Origin: Fidelibacterota bacterium
GTDB lineage: Bacteria; Fidelibacterota; Marinisomatia; Marinisomatales; TCS55
Length of the DNA stretch: 64,000 nucleotides
NCBI GenBank assembly: GCA_014382015.1
Contig: JACNKN010000054.1
Span: forward strand, 39,337 to 103,336
Reading direction: 5' to 3'
The position numbers and the translations under genes are program-made. The notes under the pieces were generated by a model. That model was not told where the DNA came from. It did not search any database and worked only from the letters and a program-made list of their open reading frames with translations. Below are positions 35,713-44,576 of the stretch, one piece after another (the stretch's first letter is position 1; every line of letters begins with the position of its first letter).

Positions 35713-38544
35713 TTATATCAAAGTATCTACCCGGTTAAAAACGGTATAATCTACCGGGATGGCTTCACTGAATGCACGACCATATCGTTTATTCACAATT
35801 CGATCATCCATAACGATAAAGATACCTTCATCATAGGCAGTACGAATTAAGCGGCCAAATCCCTGGCGAAAACGGATCACCGATTCTGGCAATGCATAAT
35901 CCATAAAGCGATTGCCTCCCTCCGTTTCAATCATATTGCCATAGGCTTTCACCAATGGTTCCGTGGGTACATCAAAAGGCATTTTTACAATAATGAGTAC
36001 TTCCAGTAAATCACCGGGTAGGTCCACCCCTTCCCAGAATGCGTTTGTCCCCAGCAAAATGCCATTGGGTGATTGGTGCATACCTCGCACAAGCCCCATT
36101 CGGGACGCCTGTCGTTTTTGGGCATAAATGGGTAAATTTCTACCTTCCGGATGACGCTGCAATATTTGATATGTATTTTCTAATTGGGCTCGGGACGTAA
36201 ACAGGACCATCATCCGTTTATTATACCGCTTGTGGCAAGTTAATATCATTTGTGCTAATACATCTGGTTTCTGTCCATCACCCCCAGAATATTGATAGTA
36301 GGTGACTTGGTCACTATAATGAAATGGACTCTCAAAAACGGCAGTCTGTACATCGTCAAATTCGACCCCATTCAATCCTGTTCGCTGGAGGAAATAATCG
36401 AAAGAATCCCGTGTTCGAATGGTGGCGCTGGTGAGAATACAATGGTCCAGATCTTTGAATAAACCGCTGGCCAAATCATTGGCTAAATCGATGGGTGCGG
36501 CTTGGACGGTGAGTATTAATCGGGTGCGACCACCTATATTTCTAAAATTGCCTTCATACCAATACACATTATCGTCATCCTGGTTACTGGTTAATGCCTG
36601 AATAAGCAATAAGGAATCGGTCATGAAGCCTTCGCCTCGATCAAATAATTGATGCAACTCCAGAAAATCTTCTTTTGTTTCATCAATATCCATCAATGCT
36701 TCTCTCAGTTTTCTTACTTGATTTCTTACGGAATGAAGCCCCCGATTCATTCGTTCTAAATCGGGAGATAAGGGGCCAAATTCCTCCGTTAAATTTTCTA
36801 TGATCAGTTTGGTGGAATATTTGGCGTTGGAATCAAATTTATACAAACTATTTCCTGCCATTTGATCAAAAAAGTCTTTCACATATTCACGGCAACTATC
36901 AACAGATCGGGCCAAGTCCCTTCTCATTCCTTCGAATTGTGGATGGAGTGCTCCCAAGGATTTAAGTTGATTATTCCATCGAACCGAATGGGAATGATCC
37001 GGATCGATGCGTTCCAGGAAATACTTGAGTGATCGTTGATCCAAAATGGACGTAAACTGGCGATAAGCAGCCTGGGGAATATTGTGAGTTTCATCAATAA
37101 TGACCGATTTATGCTCCGGTAAAAAACCCATCCCCTCTCCCGCGTCCATTCGTGCTTTTCCTTCAGATAGCAACAAGGCATGGTTTACCACAATTAAATT
37201 TGCTTGAAAAACCATTTTTCGCAATGGACCAAAAAAGCAACCACCATGCCGTGCACAAATGGGCGATGTACAAAAACCGGGTTCACTCTGAACGAGTGCC
37301 ATCAGTCTATAAGTAAATCCATTGGTGAACCCCGGACATTCATCCATATCTCCCGTCTGGGTCCATTCCAACCAGACCATGAGGGGAATAAGATACATGG
37401 CCTCTTCCCCATTTAACATTTTATCTGCGCCCCCAATAAGCCAGTTTAATCGAGATCTGCAGATATAGTTGCTCCGTCCCTTCATAACCACCGCTTTGAC
37501 GGTCGAATCTATAGCGTGGGTCAATCGTGGCAAATCCTTGTTAAATAATTGATCTTGGAGATGTTTGGTATAGCAGGAAACAATGACCGGACCATCATCA
37601 GGTTGGGTATGATTATGTTTAATGGCTGGAAATAAATAGGCCATACTTTTGCCCAACCCTGTACCTGCTTCTGCAATGCCAATCCCGCCGGGACTTGTCA
37701 TAATATCATCTACAAATTGACTGAAATAATCTTGGTTTGGTCGATCTTCGTATGCTTCGTAGGATTGATCTAAATCACCATCGGGGCCAAAGACTTCGGT
37801 ACTATTCCGATTAGAAATATCTTTTTTCCCTTCATGAATAAATACATTAATATTGGTCGGTTTATGAATTTTGGATTCTGTAAGTCCATTCTTTAAATCA
37901 CCCGTTTGAGTGAGTGCATTTGCTAAATTAATAAATAAATCTTTGTTATGGACTTGAAATGGCCTGAGTAAAGCAACAATTCTGGAAATAAGATCTAGAC
38001 GATAGCTGGCCACTTCTTCTATAAGTTCTACAAATATTTGTCCACAATTTTCTGTATCTGATTCCGCCCGATGGGCCCCTTCTGTAGATAAACTAAAATA
38101 ATCAGATACTGCACTCAAATTATGGGCCGGTTGAAAAAATAACATCCCCCGGGATAATGTAAGTGTATCGTAATATTTTCGTTCAGGAAGTTTCTTATCA
38201 TGACGATCTGCCATAGCTTCTAAATAAGCAAGGTCAAATGGCGTATTATGGGCCACAATAGGAATATCCCCAATAAACTTAAAGAATTCATCTATTATGT
38301 TGCTTTCAGACGGTGCATCTGAAACCATTGTATTGGTAATGCCTGTTATTTCCTCTATAAGGCCGGGTATGGGAATACCGGGGTTGACCAACGTAGAATA
38401 TCGATCTGCAGGTTCTCCATCTTTAAATAAAATGGCTGCCACTTCGATGACCCGATCAACCTCCGGCTGGAGACCTGTCGTTTCAAAATCAAGTGCAATG
38501 AACGAATCTAATTGAAGACTTTTTAGAAGTGTCGTTCGGTCCAT
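35713..38544 (-). CDS. dinG: DnaQ exonuclease - DinG helicase fusion
   Basis: A 943-residue protein: an N-terminal DEDDh 3'-5' exonuclease (FIALDFETTGLQPEVDRVIE; VAHNTPFDLAYLEA; HRAESDTEN), then an XPD/DinG-type superfamily-2 helicase with Walker A EAGTGLGKSMAY, DEAH-box VIIDETHNI and motif VI RQGFGRLIR. Cysteines YIC, DECPGF and FCTSPICARHGGCFF could hold a 4Fe-4S cluster, as in E. coli DinG. The fusion is known from Firmicutes and others. It probably handles damaged DNA, R-loops or G-quadruplexes. Last gene of its operon. Confidence 0.93.
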   Translation of the reverse strand: MDRTTLLKSLQLDSFIALDFETTGLQPEVDRVIEVAAILFKDGEPADRYSTLVNPGIPIPGLIEEITGITNTMVSDAPSESNIIDEFFKFIGDIPIVAHNTPFDLAYLEAMADRHDKKLPERKYYDTLTLSRGMLFFQPAHNLSAVSDYFSLSTEGAHRAESDTENCGQIFVELIEEVASYRLDLISRIVALLRPFQVHNKDLFINLANALTQTGDLKNGLTESKIHKPTNINVFIHEGKKDISNRNSTEVFGPDGDLDQSYEAYEDRPNQDYFSQFVDDIMTSPGGIGIAEAGTGLGKSMAYLFPAIKHNHTQPDDGPVIVSCYTKHLQDQLFNKDLPRLTHAIDSTVKAVVMKGRSNYICRSRLNWLIGGADKMLNGEEAMYLIPLMVWLEWTQTGDMDECPGFTNGFTYRLMALVQSEPGFCTSPICARHGGCFFGPLRKMVFQANLIVVNHALLLSEGKARMDAGEGMGFLPEHKSVIIDETHNIPQAAYRQFTSILDQRSLKYFLERIDPDHSHSVRWNNQLKSLGALHPQFEGMRRDLARSVDSCREYVKDFFDQMAGNSLYKFDSNAKYSTKLIIENLTEEFGPLSPDLERMNRGLHSVRNQVRKLREALMDIDETKEDFLELHQLFDRGEGFMTDSLLLIQALTSNQDDDNVYWYEGNFRNIGGRTRLILTVQAAPIDLANDLASGLFKDLDHCILTSATIRTRDSFDYFLQRTGLNGVEFDDVQTAVFESPFHYSDQVTYYQYSGGDGQKPDVLAQMILTCHKRYNKRMMVLFTSRAQLENTYQILQRHPEGRNLPIYAQKRQASRMGLVRGMHQSPNGILLGTNAFWEGVDLPGDLLEVLIIVKMPFDVPTEPLVKAYGNMIETEGGNRFMDYALPESVIRFRQGFGRLIRTAYDEGIFIVMDDRIVNKRYGRAFSEAIPVDYTVFNRVDTLI

Positions 38545-38559
38545 TAAACAAGGACCGTT

Positions 38560-39366
38560 TTAATCACTGTAGTCAGTGGGTAAATCCACTTTAAAAGATG
38601 GCTTCACTTCACCATGACGAAAATAATGATAATGTCTTAAAATCCAAAATAGCAGGAGGATTAGTATAAGAAACCATGGAAAACGTACCCCTAAAAACAT
38701 AGCAGGTGTAAACACCACATACATTCGACATCGTTGTAAATGCCTTACTGCTGAGGGAAAAAGAAGTGCAACAATAGGAAATGGACTATATACAGCAGCG
38801 ATGGTTGAAATCATGGGATCATCATGAATGACACCCGCCAAAACTGATAAACTAGTTAGTCCAATTATAATAGCCAATATAGGCGCCATTTCACCCTTAT
38901 TAGGTGATTGTTTCTTCCCATTTTCTTTTACTAATATGGGAATGCTATAAGTCATATGTCCTACGAGAAAAAAGAGAAAATAGGGTAATCCAAAAGAAAA
39001 TACATCCACATTAAATCTTTGAGGAATTGTGCCCAATAGAAATAGGGTAAAACCTATAACTAAAGTGAAAATTCCTGATTTGATAGAATCTATCTTTTTG
39101 GGGAATATTGGGAACTTTTGAATGAATCTATCCCACCCGATGGAAAATATTAGAATGGCCATAAATAAAAATGAGAATGTGGACCAATCCCAGTAGAACC
39201 ATCTATCTTGAATATGTTGGGCCACATTCGCTCCGGCCAAAACCATGGCCCAAATACCAAACCATCGCTCTGGCTTTAGAGTAAAAAAACCATCCAGTTT
39301 TTTAGCCAGATTAGATAATCGGCCATATCGCCCCGATTCTATAGGAAAGTACTTCTCTGCTAACAC
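38560..39366 (-). CDS. Polytopic membrane protein of unknown function
   Basis: A 268-residue inner-membrane protein with about seven or eight hydrophobic segments (for example STFSFLFMAILIFSIGW, SGIFTLVIGFTLFLLGTI, APILAIIIGLTSLSVLAGV). Charged residues WFYWDWST and RHYHYFRHGE border the membrane. No transporter or enzyme motif recognised. It sits between the NSS transporter (three bases) and dinG (15 bases) on the same strand, so co-expression is likely but gives no clear role. Confidence 0.75.
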   Translation of the reverse strand: MLAEKYFPIESGRYGRLSNLAKKLDGFFTLKPERWFGIWAMVLAGANVAQHIQDRWFYWDWSTFSFLFMAILIFSIGWDRFIQKFPIFPKKIDSIKSGIFTLVIGFTLFLLGTIPQRFNVDVFSFGLPYFLFFLVGHMTYSIPILVKENGKKQSPNKGEMAPILAIIIGLTSLSVLAGVIHDDPMISTIAAVYSPFPIVALLFPSAVRHLQRCRMYVVFTPAMFLGVRFPWFLILILLLFWILRHYHYFRHGEVKPSFKVDLPTDYSD

Positions 39367-39369
39367 GGG

Positions 39370-40746
39370 TTACCCGATCAATGCTTTACCGGCAAATACG
39401 GCATAAATTTCATTAAATATGATAAATGCAACCACGGCTGCACCAATGGTTAATAGGGTGCGAATAAGCGCAGGGGGAACATTAAAATGGTCCATACCAT
39501 TTTTGAGTTCATTTATAAAATTCGGTATGCCCCACTTTTTCAAAATAAATATTGCCGTAAACATACCCCCGATTGGCAGCATGTATTTTGATGAAAGACC
39601 ATCCATAAAATCAAAAAAGGAAATTCCAAAAATTCCAGTGATGTTTATTCCTCCACCCAAAGAAAATGAACAAAATGCACCTACGACGGTAATCACTGCA
39701 CCAAATCGAATTGTGGCCTTTTTTCTGCTCCAACCTTTTTGATCAATAAAATAAGCAGTTACAACTTCCAAAATAGATATGGCTGACGTTAATGCTGCCA
39801 TAAAAAGCAATATGAAAAACATTGTACCCCATACTGTGCCACCTGCCAATTGGGGGAATACGGAAGGGAGAACAACAAAGATTAACCCTGGACCTTCTGC
39901 AGGATTTGCACCTAGTGCAAATACAGTGGTAAAAATCGCGACGCCCGCCAGCATGGCTATGGCTGTATCCAAAAAGATCACCCACAGGGCTGAATTAAGT
40001 AAATTTTCTTTTTTCCCCAGATAACTACCATAAGTGATCATGGTACCCATCCCAAGACTTAAAGTGAAAAATGCATGGCCCAGAGCCAAGACGATTCCTG
40101 ATGCGGTTAATTCTTCAAATCGGGGATTAAATAAAAAAGCCAATCCTTCGGATCCACCTGGAAGGGTCATACCGCGCACTGCTAAAACAGCGAGTAAAAT
40201 AATAATCAAGGGCATCATAATTTTTGACCATTTTTCAATGCCGCCTTTCACCCCATGGATAATCACCCAAATACACACTGTCATAAAAATAACTTGATAA
40301 AATACGGGGGCCCATAATCCAGTAATAAACGTATTAAAAACATTACCTGCAGTATCCGGGGATCCGGCTAACGTATCAAACCCACCCGTGAGAGACATAA
40401 TAATATATTTGAAAATCCATCCGCCCACGACGCCATAAAAGGAAAGAATGGCAAAGGCAGATCCAACCCCAAGGAAACCCACCCATTTCCAGGAAGTATT
40501 CGGTGCCAATTTCTCAAATGCGCCTACAGGACTTAGTTGGGTATTACGACCAATCACAAACTCCGCAATCACAATTGATAACCCCACAACCAAAATACAT
40601 GCTAAATACACCAGCGTAAAAGCAGCACCGCCATTTTGTCCAGCGATCGAAGGATATTTCCAAATATTTCCAATACCTACTGCCGATCCTGAAGCCGCTA
40701 AAATAAAGCCCATTCTGGATCCCCAATGTTCACGTTTTTGAATCAT
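39370..40746 (-). CDS. Sodium-dependent transporter, neurotransmitter:sodium symporter (NSS) family
   Basis: A 458-residue LeuT-fold Na+ symporter with about eleven to twelve helices. Helix 1 has SAVGIGNIWKYPSIAGQNGG, the unwound Na+/substrate-binding region, followed by GAAFTLVYLACILVVGL, and helix 6 has FFTLSLGMGTMITYGSYL. Bacterial members move amino acids such as tryptophan, tyrosine or leucine; the substrate is not evident. It overlaps DUF5683 by 4 bases (ATGA). Confidence 0.95.
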   Translation of the reverse strand: MIQKREHWGSRMGFILAASGSAVGIGNIWKYPSIAGQNGGAAFTLVYLACILVVGLSIVIAEFVIGRNTQLSPVGAFEKLAPNTSWKWVGFLGVGSAFAILSFYGVVGGWIFKYIIMSLTGGFDTLAGSPDTAGNVFNTFITGLWAPVFYQVIFMTVCIWVIIHGVKGGIEKWSKIMMPLIIILLAVLAVRGMTLPGGSEGLAFLFNPRFEELTASGIVLALGHAFFTLSLGMGTMITYGSYLGKKENLLNSALWVIFLDTAIAMLAGVAIFTTVFALGANPAEGPGLIFVVLPSVFPQLAGGTVWGTMFFILLFMAALTSAISILEVVTAYFIDQKGWSRKKATIRFGAVITVVGAFCSFSLGGGINITGIFGISFFDFMDGLSSKYMLPIGGMFTAIFILKKWGIPNFINELKNGMDHFNVPPALIRTLLTIGAAVVAFIIFNEIYAVFAGKALIG

Positions 40747-41156
40747 TTTTTCTGTTGACCTTCCTGTTTGGATTGCGTTAAATCTTCACTCATAATTTCA
40801 TTAAATGGATGCAAATGTGCCTCAACAATGGCGTCGAGAAGGCCGTAAATATAGACAAAACCTACCCACCATCCATATTTGTTTCTAAGTTTTAAATATG
40901 TTGCTTTTTCCGCAGCATCATTTCCATCATAATTTTTGTATTTAATGGCATAATCTGTATATAAAAATCCCGCTGCCAATACTGCACCAATCAGCAAACT
41001 TCCCTTGATTGGCTGCCCGTTATAAAATTGTCCGCCACCGGGAAACATCATTGCTCTTTTTGCAGCCTGTCCGGGAGTTTTTGCCTCAACGCTATCCACT
41101 TCTTGAGCAATAATTATCGCTGTGAATAATAAGAGCGTAAGGGACTTTTGGATCAT
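40743..41156 (-). CDS. DUF5683-like membrane protein
   Basis: A 137-residue protein: signal or anchor (about 1-17), then KTPGQAAKRAMMFPGGGQFYNGQPIKG, the P-G-x-G-Q-x-YN motif of DUF5683 common in Bacteroidetes and relatives, then one or two membrane helices (GSLLIGAVLAAGFLYTDYA; GFVYIYGLLDAIVEAHL). Function unknown; it is a typical envelope-associated FCB protein. Coupled to the NSS transporter and five bases after ridA. Confidence 0.82.
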   Translation of the reverse strand: MIQKSLTLLLFTAIIIAQEVDSVEAKTPGQAAKRAMMFPGGGQFYNGQPIKGSLLIGAVLAAGFLYTDYAIKYKNYDGNDAAEKATYLKLRNKYGWWVGFVYIYGLLDAIVEAHLHPFNEIMSEDLTQSKQEGQQKK

Positions 41157-41161
41157 TCAGA

Positions 41162-41545
41162 TTATATTGCAGCGATACATTCAATTTCTACATCCGTACC
41201 CGCAGGTAAACCGGAAACTGCCACCAAAGATCTGGCTGGTGCATCATCTTCATCCAAATATTCATTAAAGACTTCATTCACGGCACTATAATGAGTCATA
41301 TCCGTCAAAAATACAGTGAATTTGGCTACCTTCGATAAATCCGTTCCCGCCCGTTCCAAAATGGCCGATAAATTTTTAAATACCTGCACAACTCGATCCT
41401 TAAAATCACCCTCAATCAGCTTATTTGTATCCGGATCAATGGCAACCTGCCCCGCCGTAAAAACAAACCCGTTCGTGATGACTGCCTGGTTGTAAGATCC
41501 AATTGGGTTCGGTGCATGTGCATCCGTAATAACCTGTCGTTTCAT
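41162..41545 (-). CDS. ridA: RidA-family enamine/imine deaminase
   Basis: A 127-residue YjgF/YER057c/UK114 protein that hydrolyses reactive 2-aminoacrylate and other imines from PLP enzymes. It matches the family throughout: PNPIGSYNQAVITNGFVFTAGQVAIDP (in part), VVQVFKNLSAIL, and ARSLVAVSGLPAGTDVEIECIA with the active-site arginine. A trimeric cytoplasmic enzyme. Nine bases separate it from the PPC-domain gene. Confidence 0.96.
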   Translation of the reverse strand: MKRQVITDAHAPNPIGSYNQAVITNGFVFTAGQVAIDPDTNKLIEGDFKDRVVQVFKNLSAILERAGTDLSKVAKFTVFLTDMTHYSAVNEVFNEYLDEDDAPARSLVAVSGLPAGTDVEIECIAAI

Positions 41546-41554
41546 TATCTTCTC

Positions 41555-41980
41555 CTAATTGTTAAAAGCCATACAAAATAGACCAATGTTCGGGTCAAAC
41601 TCTCGTTTGCCATCTGTATCAATTTTTCTTAAAATGAATTCACCTACAGCCCCTACTTTTGCCTCAAATAAATGACCTCCTTTCACACCCAGATCATGAT
41701 CCGCAATCGTAATGTGGGCATGAATAAAGGGATCCCCGTCCTTGAGTAAAATATTACCCTGATAGGACGTTAATTCCCAAATATCTTCAAACGTCTGAAT
41801 TGCATATTTCTTATTGGCTAAATCATAGGCACCCAATTCAATTTCCTTAATGGCACCAATCCCCGAAAGTTGGCCATTAACAATATTCCGGTCCTTGCAA
41901 AATTGAGTGAGGGTTGCCATAATTTCTTCATCGTGTTCCACGTAAATAATGTAAGTATCCCCATCCTGTTTGTACTGCAT
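41555..41980 (-). CDS. PPC/DUF296-domain protein
   Basis: A 141-residue single-domain PPC protein: LSGIGAIKEIELGAYDL, then IHAHITIADHDLGVKGGHLFEAKVGA with the conserved histidines that bind a metal in solved bacterial members. In plants this domain belongs to AT-hook DNA-binding proteins, but the bacterial stand-alone form has no AT-hook and no settled role. It lies between ridA and alaS. Confidence 0.9.
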   Translation of the reverse strand: MQYKQDGDTYIIYVEHDEEIMATLTQFCKDRNIVNGQLSGIGAIKEIELGAYDLANKKYAIQTFEDIWELTSYQGNILLKDGDPFIHAHITIADHDLGVKGGHLFEAKVGAVGEFILRKIDTDGKREFDPNIGLFCMAFNN

Positions 41981-41988
41981 ATTTAAAT

Positions 41989-44571
41989 TTATCCTGTAAT
42001 AGCTTTTTCAATGATACCGAAACTTTTGTCCAGAGCAGATTTTAATGCTTTTGAATCTTGGCCGCCCGCTGTGGCAATATGGGGTTTTCCGCCGCCGCCG
42101 CCACCCATTTCAGCACCAATTGCTTTTGCCAAAACACCAGCCTTCACACCATCTTTGACCAAATCCGGACTCACGACAATAACCACCATGGGCTTTTCCC
42201 CATCCGCACCCAACACACCGATGCCACTTTTCAATGAACTCAATAAAGTATCCCCAAAACTTTTTAACGTGTCCATGGATGACGCATCGGTCATTTCTAT
42301 TACAATTTGGCAATCTCCCAAAAGCTTCGCTTTATCAACCAATGACTTGGCATTAAAAGTCCCGCCCGATTTCTTCTGGTTTTTTAATTCTTTTTCTAAT
42401 TCTTTCTTTTGGAGCAGCAATTGATCTATTCGTTCAGCCATATCATCTATGCCACAATTCAATTTGGATTGAACAGCATCTATTGTTTCAGCTTGGTTCT
42501 GTGCATGTTCAACTGCCTTTGGGCCTGTCACAGCCACGATTCTACGGACACCGGATGCCAAGGATGATTCTTCTGTAATTTTGAATAAACCAATGTCACC
42601 GGTTCGATCTACATGGGTGCCGCCGCAAAGTTCTTTTGAAAATTTTCCAACAGTTATCACCCGAACCTCATCACCATATTTTTCGCCAAACATGGCAGTG
42701 GCGCCCTCTTTTTTAGCTTCATCAAATGCTTTAACTGAAACATCTAACTTATTATTTATTTGTATTTCATCATTTACTATTTTCTCGATTTCTCGGATCT
42801 GATCATCGGTCAATTTTTCAAAATGGGTTAAGTCAAATCTGAGATAATCCGGGTGAACCAAGGATCCAGCTTGATGAACATGATCGCCTAAAACCATTTT
42901 CAAAGCACGATGCATCAAGTGTGTGGCGGTGTGATTCTTTTTAATATTTTGACGGCGATCATACCCCACTTCGCATTCAACTTTTCCATCGACCTTTTTA
43001 TCGATAGAACCTGTACAAATATGAATAAACGAATCTCCATCTTTGGTTACATCCAATACCTCCAGGGAAATACCTTTCCCCTGAATGGTTCCCGTGTCAC
43101 CAAGCTGTCCACCTGACTCAGCATAAAAAGGGGTTTTGTCCAATACCACCAATATCTTGTCATCTTGATGAGCATATCGCCGGATTTGAGATTGAGTCGA
43201 TAATGTTTCATATCCTTTAAAATCCGAGTCACTACTTTTAGAAATATGAACCCATTTCAACTTACTTGCTTCGGCGGTGAACTTTCCTGCTGCTTTGGCC
43301 CGTTTTTTCTGCTGAGCCATTTCTTTGTCAAATCCCATTTCGTCCACTTCGAGCCCCCTTTCTCTCGCCATGAGTTGGGTCAGGTCTAATGGGAAACCAT
43401 ACGTGTCGTAAAGTTTAAATGCTTCCACCCCGGAAATTGTTTTCCCAGAACCATTTTTCAGTACTTTTTCAAAATGATTAATTCCCCGGTCAAGGGTATC
43501 GTTAAAAGAAGATTCTTCTGCCTGAATGACTTTTTCAATATGGGATCGCTTGTCCATAATCTCCGGAAAAATTTCCCCCATAACGCCACCGAGGCTACCG
43601 ACTAAATTATAAATAAATGGTTCATGTTGATCCAGCATTCTACCAAAACGTGCAGCCCGGCGTAAAATCCGCCGTAATACGTACCCTCTTCCCTCATTGC
43701 CGGGCAACCCTCCATCCGCAATAGAAAAACTCAACATGCGGATATGGTCCGCAATCACCTGGAATGGGATGGGATTATCTTTAAACGATTGACCCGTTAA
43801 TTTTTCCGTTTCCAGAATAATGGGTGTAAATAAATCTGTGGCATAATTATTGTTTTTATTTTGCAGTACCGAGACAATACGCTCAAAACCGGCGCCCGTA
43901 TCCACATGTTTCGCCGGAAGATCTTCGAGACTGCCGTCTTTCAATCGATTATTTTGAATAAAAACCAGATTCCATAATTCCCAATATTGATCTGAAACAT
44001 TCACGCCATCCGCAGTTTGCTTAGATGGATCGTCCCCAATGTAGTAATGAATTTCAGAACAAGGTCCACAGGGACCCGTTTCACCCATTTCCCAAAAATT
44101 ATCTTTTTTCCCGCATTTCAACACACGGGCGGGATCGATGTCTGTTACTTTTGGCCAAAGATTAAACGCTTTATCATCTTCATGATATACAGTCGCCCAG
44201 AGCCTGTTTTTATCCAAATCCCACACATCCGTAAATAATTCCCACGCCCATTGAATAGCTTCCGCTTTGTAATAATCACCGAAAGACCAGTTCCCTAACA
44301 TTTCAAAAAAGGTATGGTGAAAGGTATCCACCCCCACCTCTTCCAGATCGTTATGTTTTCCACTCACACGAATGCATTTCTGGCTATTCACAACTCGAGA
44401 GTGAGTTGCCTCTTTCTGACCGAGAAAAATCGATTTAAATTGATTCATTCCAGCATTGGTGAATAATAAAGTTGAGTCATCCAGCGGCACGACGGATGAG
44501 CTACGGACAAAGCGATGATCTTTGTCTTTAAAAAAGTCCATAAATGTGTTTCGTATGTCTTGGCTTTTCAT
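41989..44571 (-). CDS. alaS: Alanyl-tRNA synthetase
   Basis: An 860-residue class II synthetase with the standard order. Catalytic core: FFKDKDHRFVRSSSVVPLDDSTLLFTNAGMNQFK in parts. Editing domain: HTATHLMHRALK and the CGGTHVDRTGDIGLF zinc motif. C-terminal oligomerisation/C-Ala domain ends GGGGGGKPHIATAGGQD. It charges tRNA-Ala and clears Ser/Gly mischarging. It lies five bases downstream of the TSP3-bearing envelope protein. Confidence 0.98.
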   Translation of the reverse strand: MKSQDIRNTFMDFFKDKDHRFVRSSSVVPLDDSTLLFTNAGMNQFKSIFLGQKEATHSRVVNSQKCIRVSGKHNDLEEVGVDTFHHTFFEMLGNWSFGDYYKAEAIQWAWELFTDVWDLDKNRLWATVYHEDDKAFNLWPKVTDIDPARVLKCGKKDNFWEMGETGPCGPCSEIHYYIGDDPSKQTADGVNVSDQYWELWNLVFIQNNRLKDGSLEDLPAKHVDTGAGFERIVSVLQNKNNNYATDLFTPIILETEKLTGQSFKDNPIPFQVIADHIRMLSFSIADGGLPGNEGRGYVLRRILRRAARFGRMLDQHEPFIYNLVGSLGGVMGEIFPEIMDKRSHIEKVIQAEESSFNDTLDRGINHFEKVLKNGSGKTISGVEAFKLYDTYGFPLDLTQLMARERGLEVDEMGFDKEMAQQKKRAKAAGKFTAEASKLKWVHISKSSDSDFKGYETLSTQSQIRRYAHQDDKILVVLDKTPFYAESGGQLGDTGTIQGKGISLEVLDVTKDGDSFIHICTGSIDKKVDGKVECEVGYDRRQNIKKNHTATHLMHRALKMVLGDHVHQAGSLVHPDYLRFDLTHFEKLTDDQIREIEKIVNDEIQINNKLDVSVKAFDEAKKEGATAMFGEKYGDEVRVITVGKFSKELCGGTHVDRTGDIGLFKITEESSLASGVRRIVAVTGPKAVEHAQNQAETIDAVQSKLNCGIDDMAERIDQLLLQKKELEKELKNQKKSGGTFNAKSLVDKAKLLGDCQIVIEMTDASSMDTLKSFGDTLLSSLKSGIGVLGADGEKPMVVIVVSPDLVKDGVKAGVLAKAIGAEMGGGGGGKPHIATAGGQDSKALKSALDKSFGIIEKAITG

Positions 44572-44576
44572 ATGAT

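Noticed and set aside
39419..40741. Several long open frames on the plus strand opposite the NSS transporter
   Set aside because: They mirror the codon pattern of the transporter. They show no family motif and overlap a well-supported gene.
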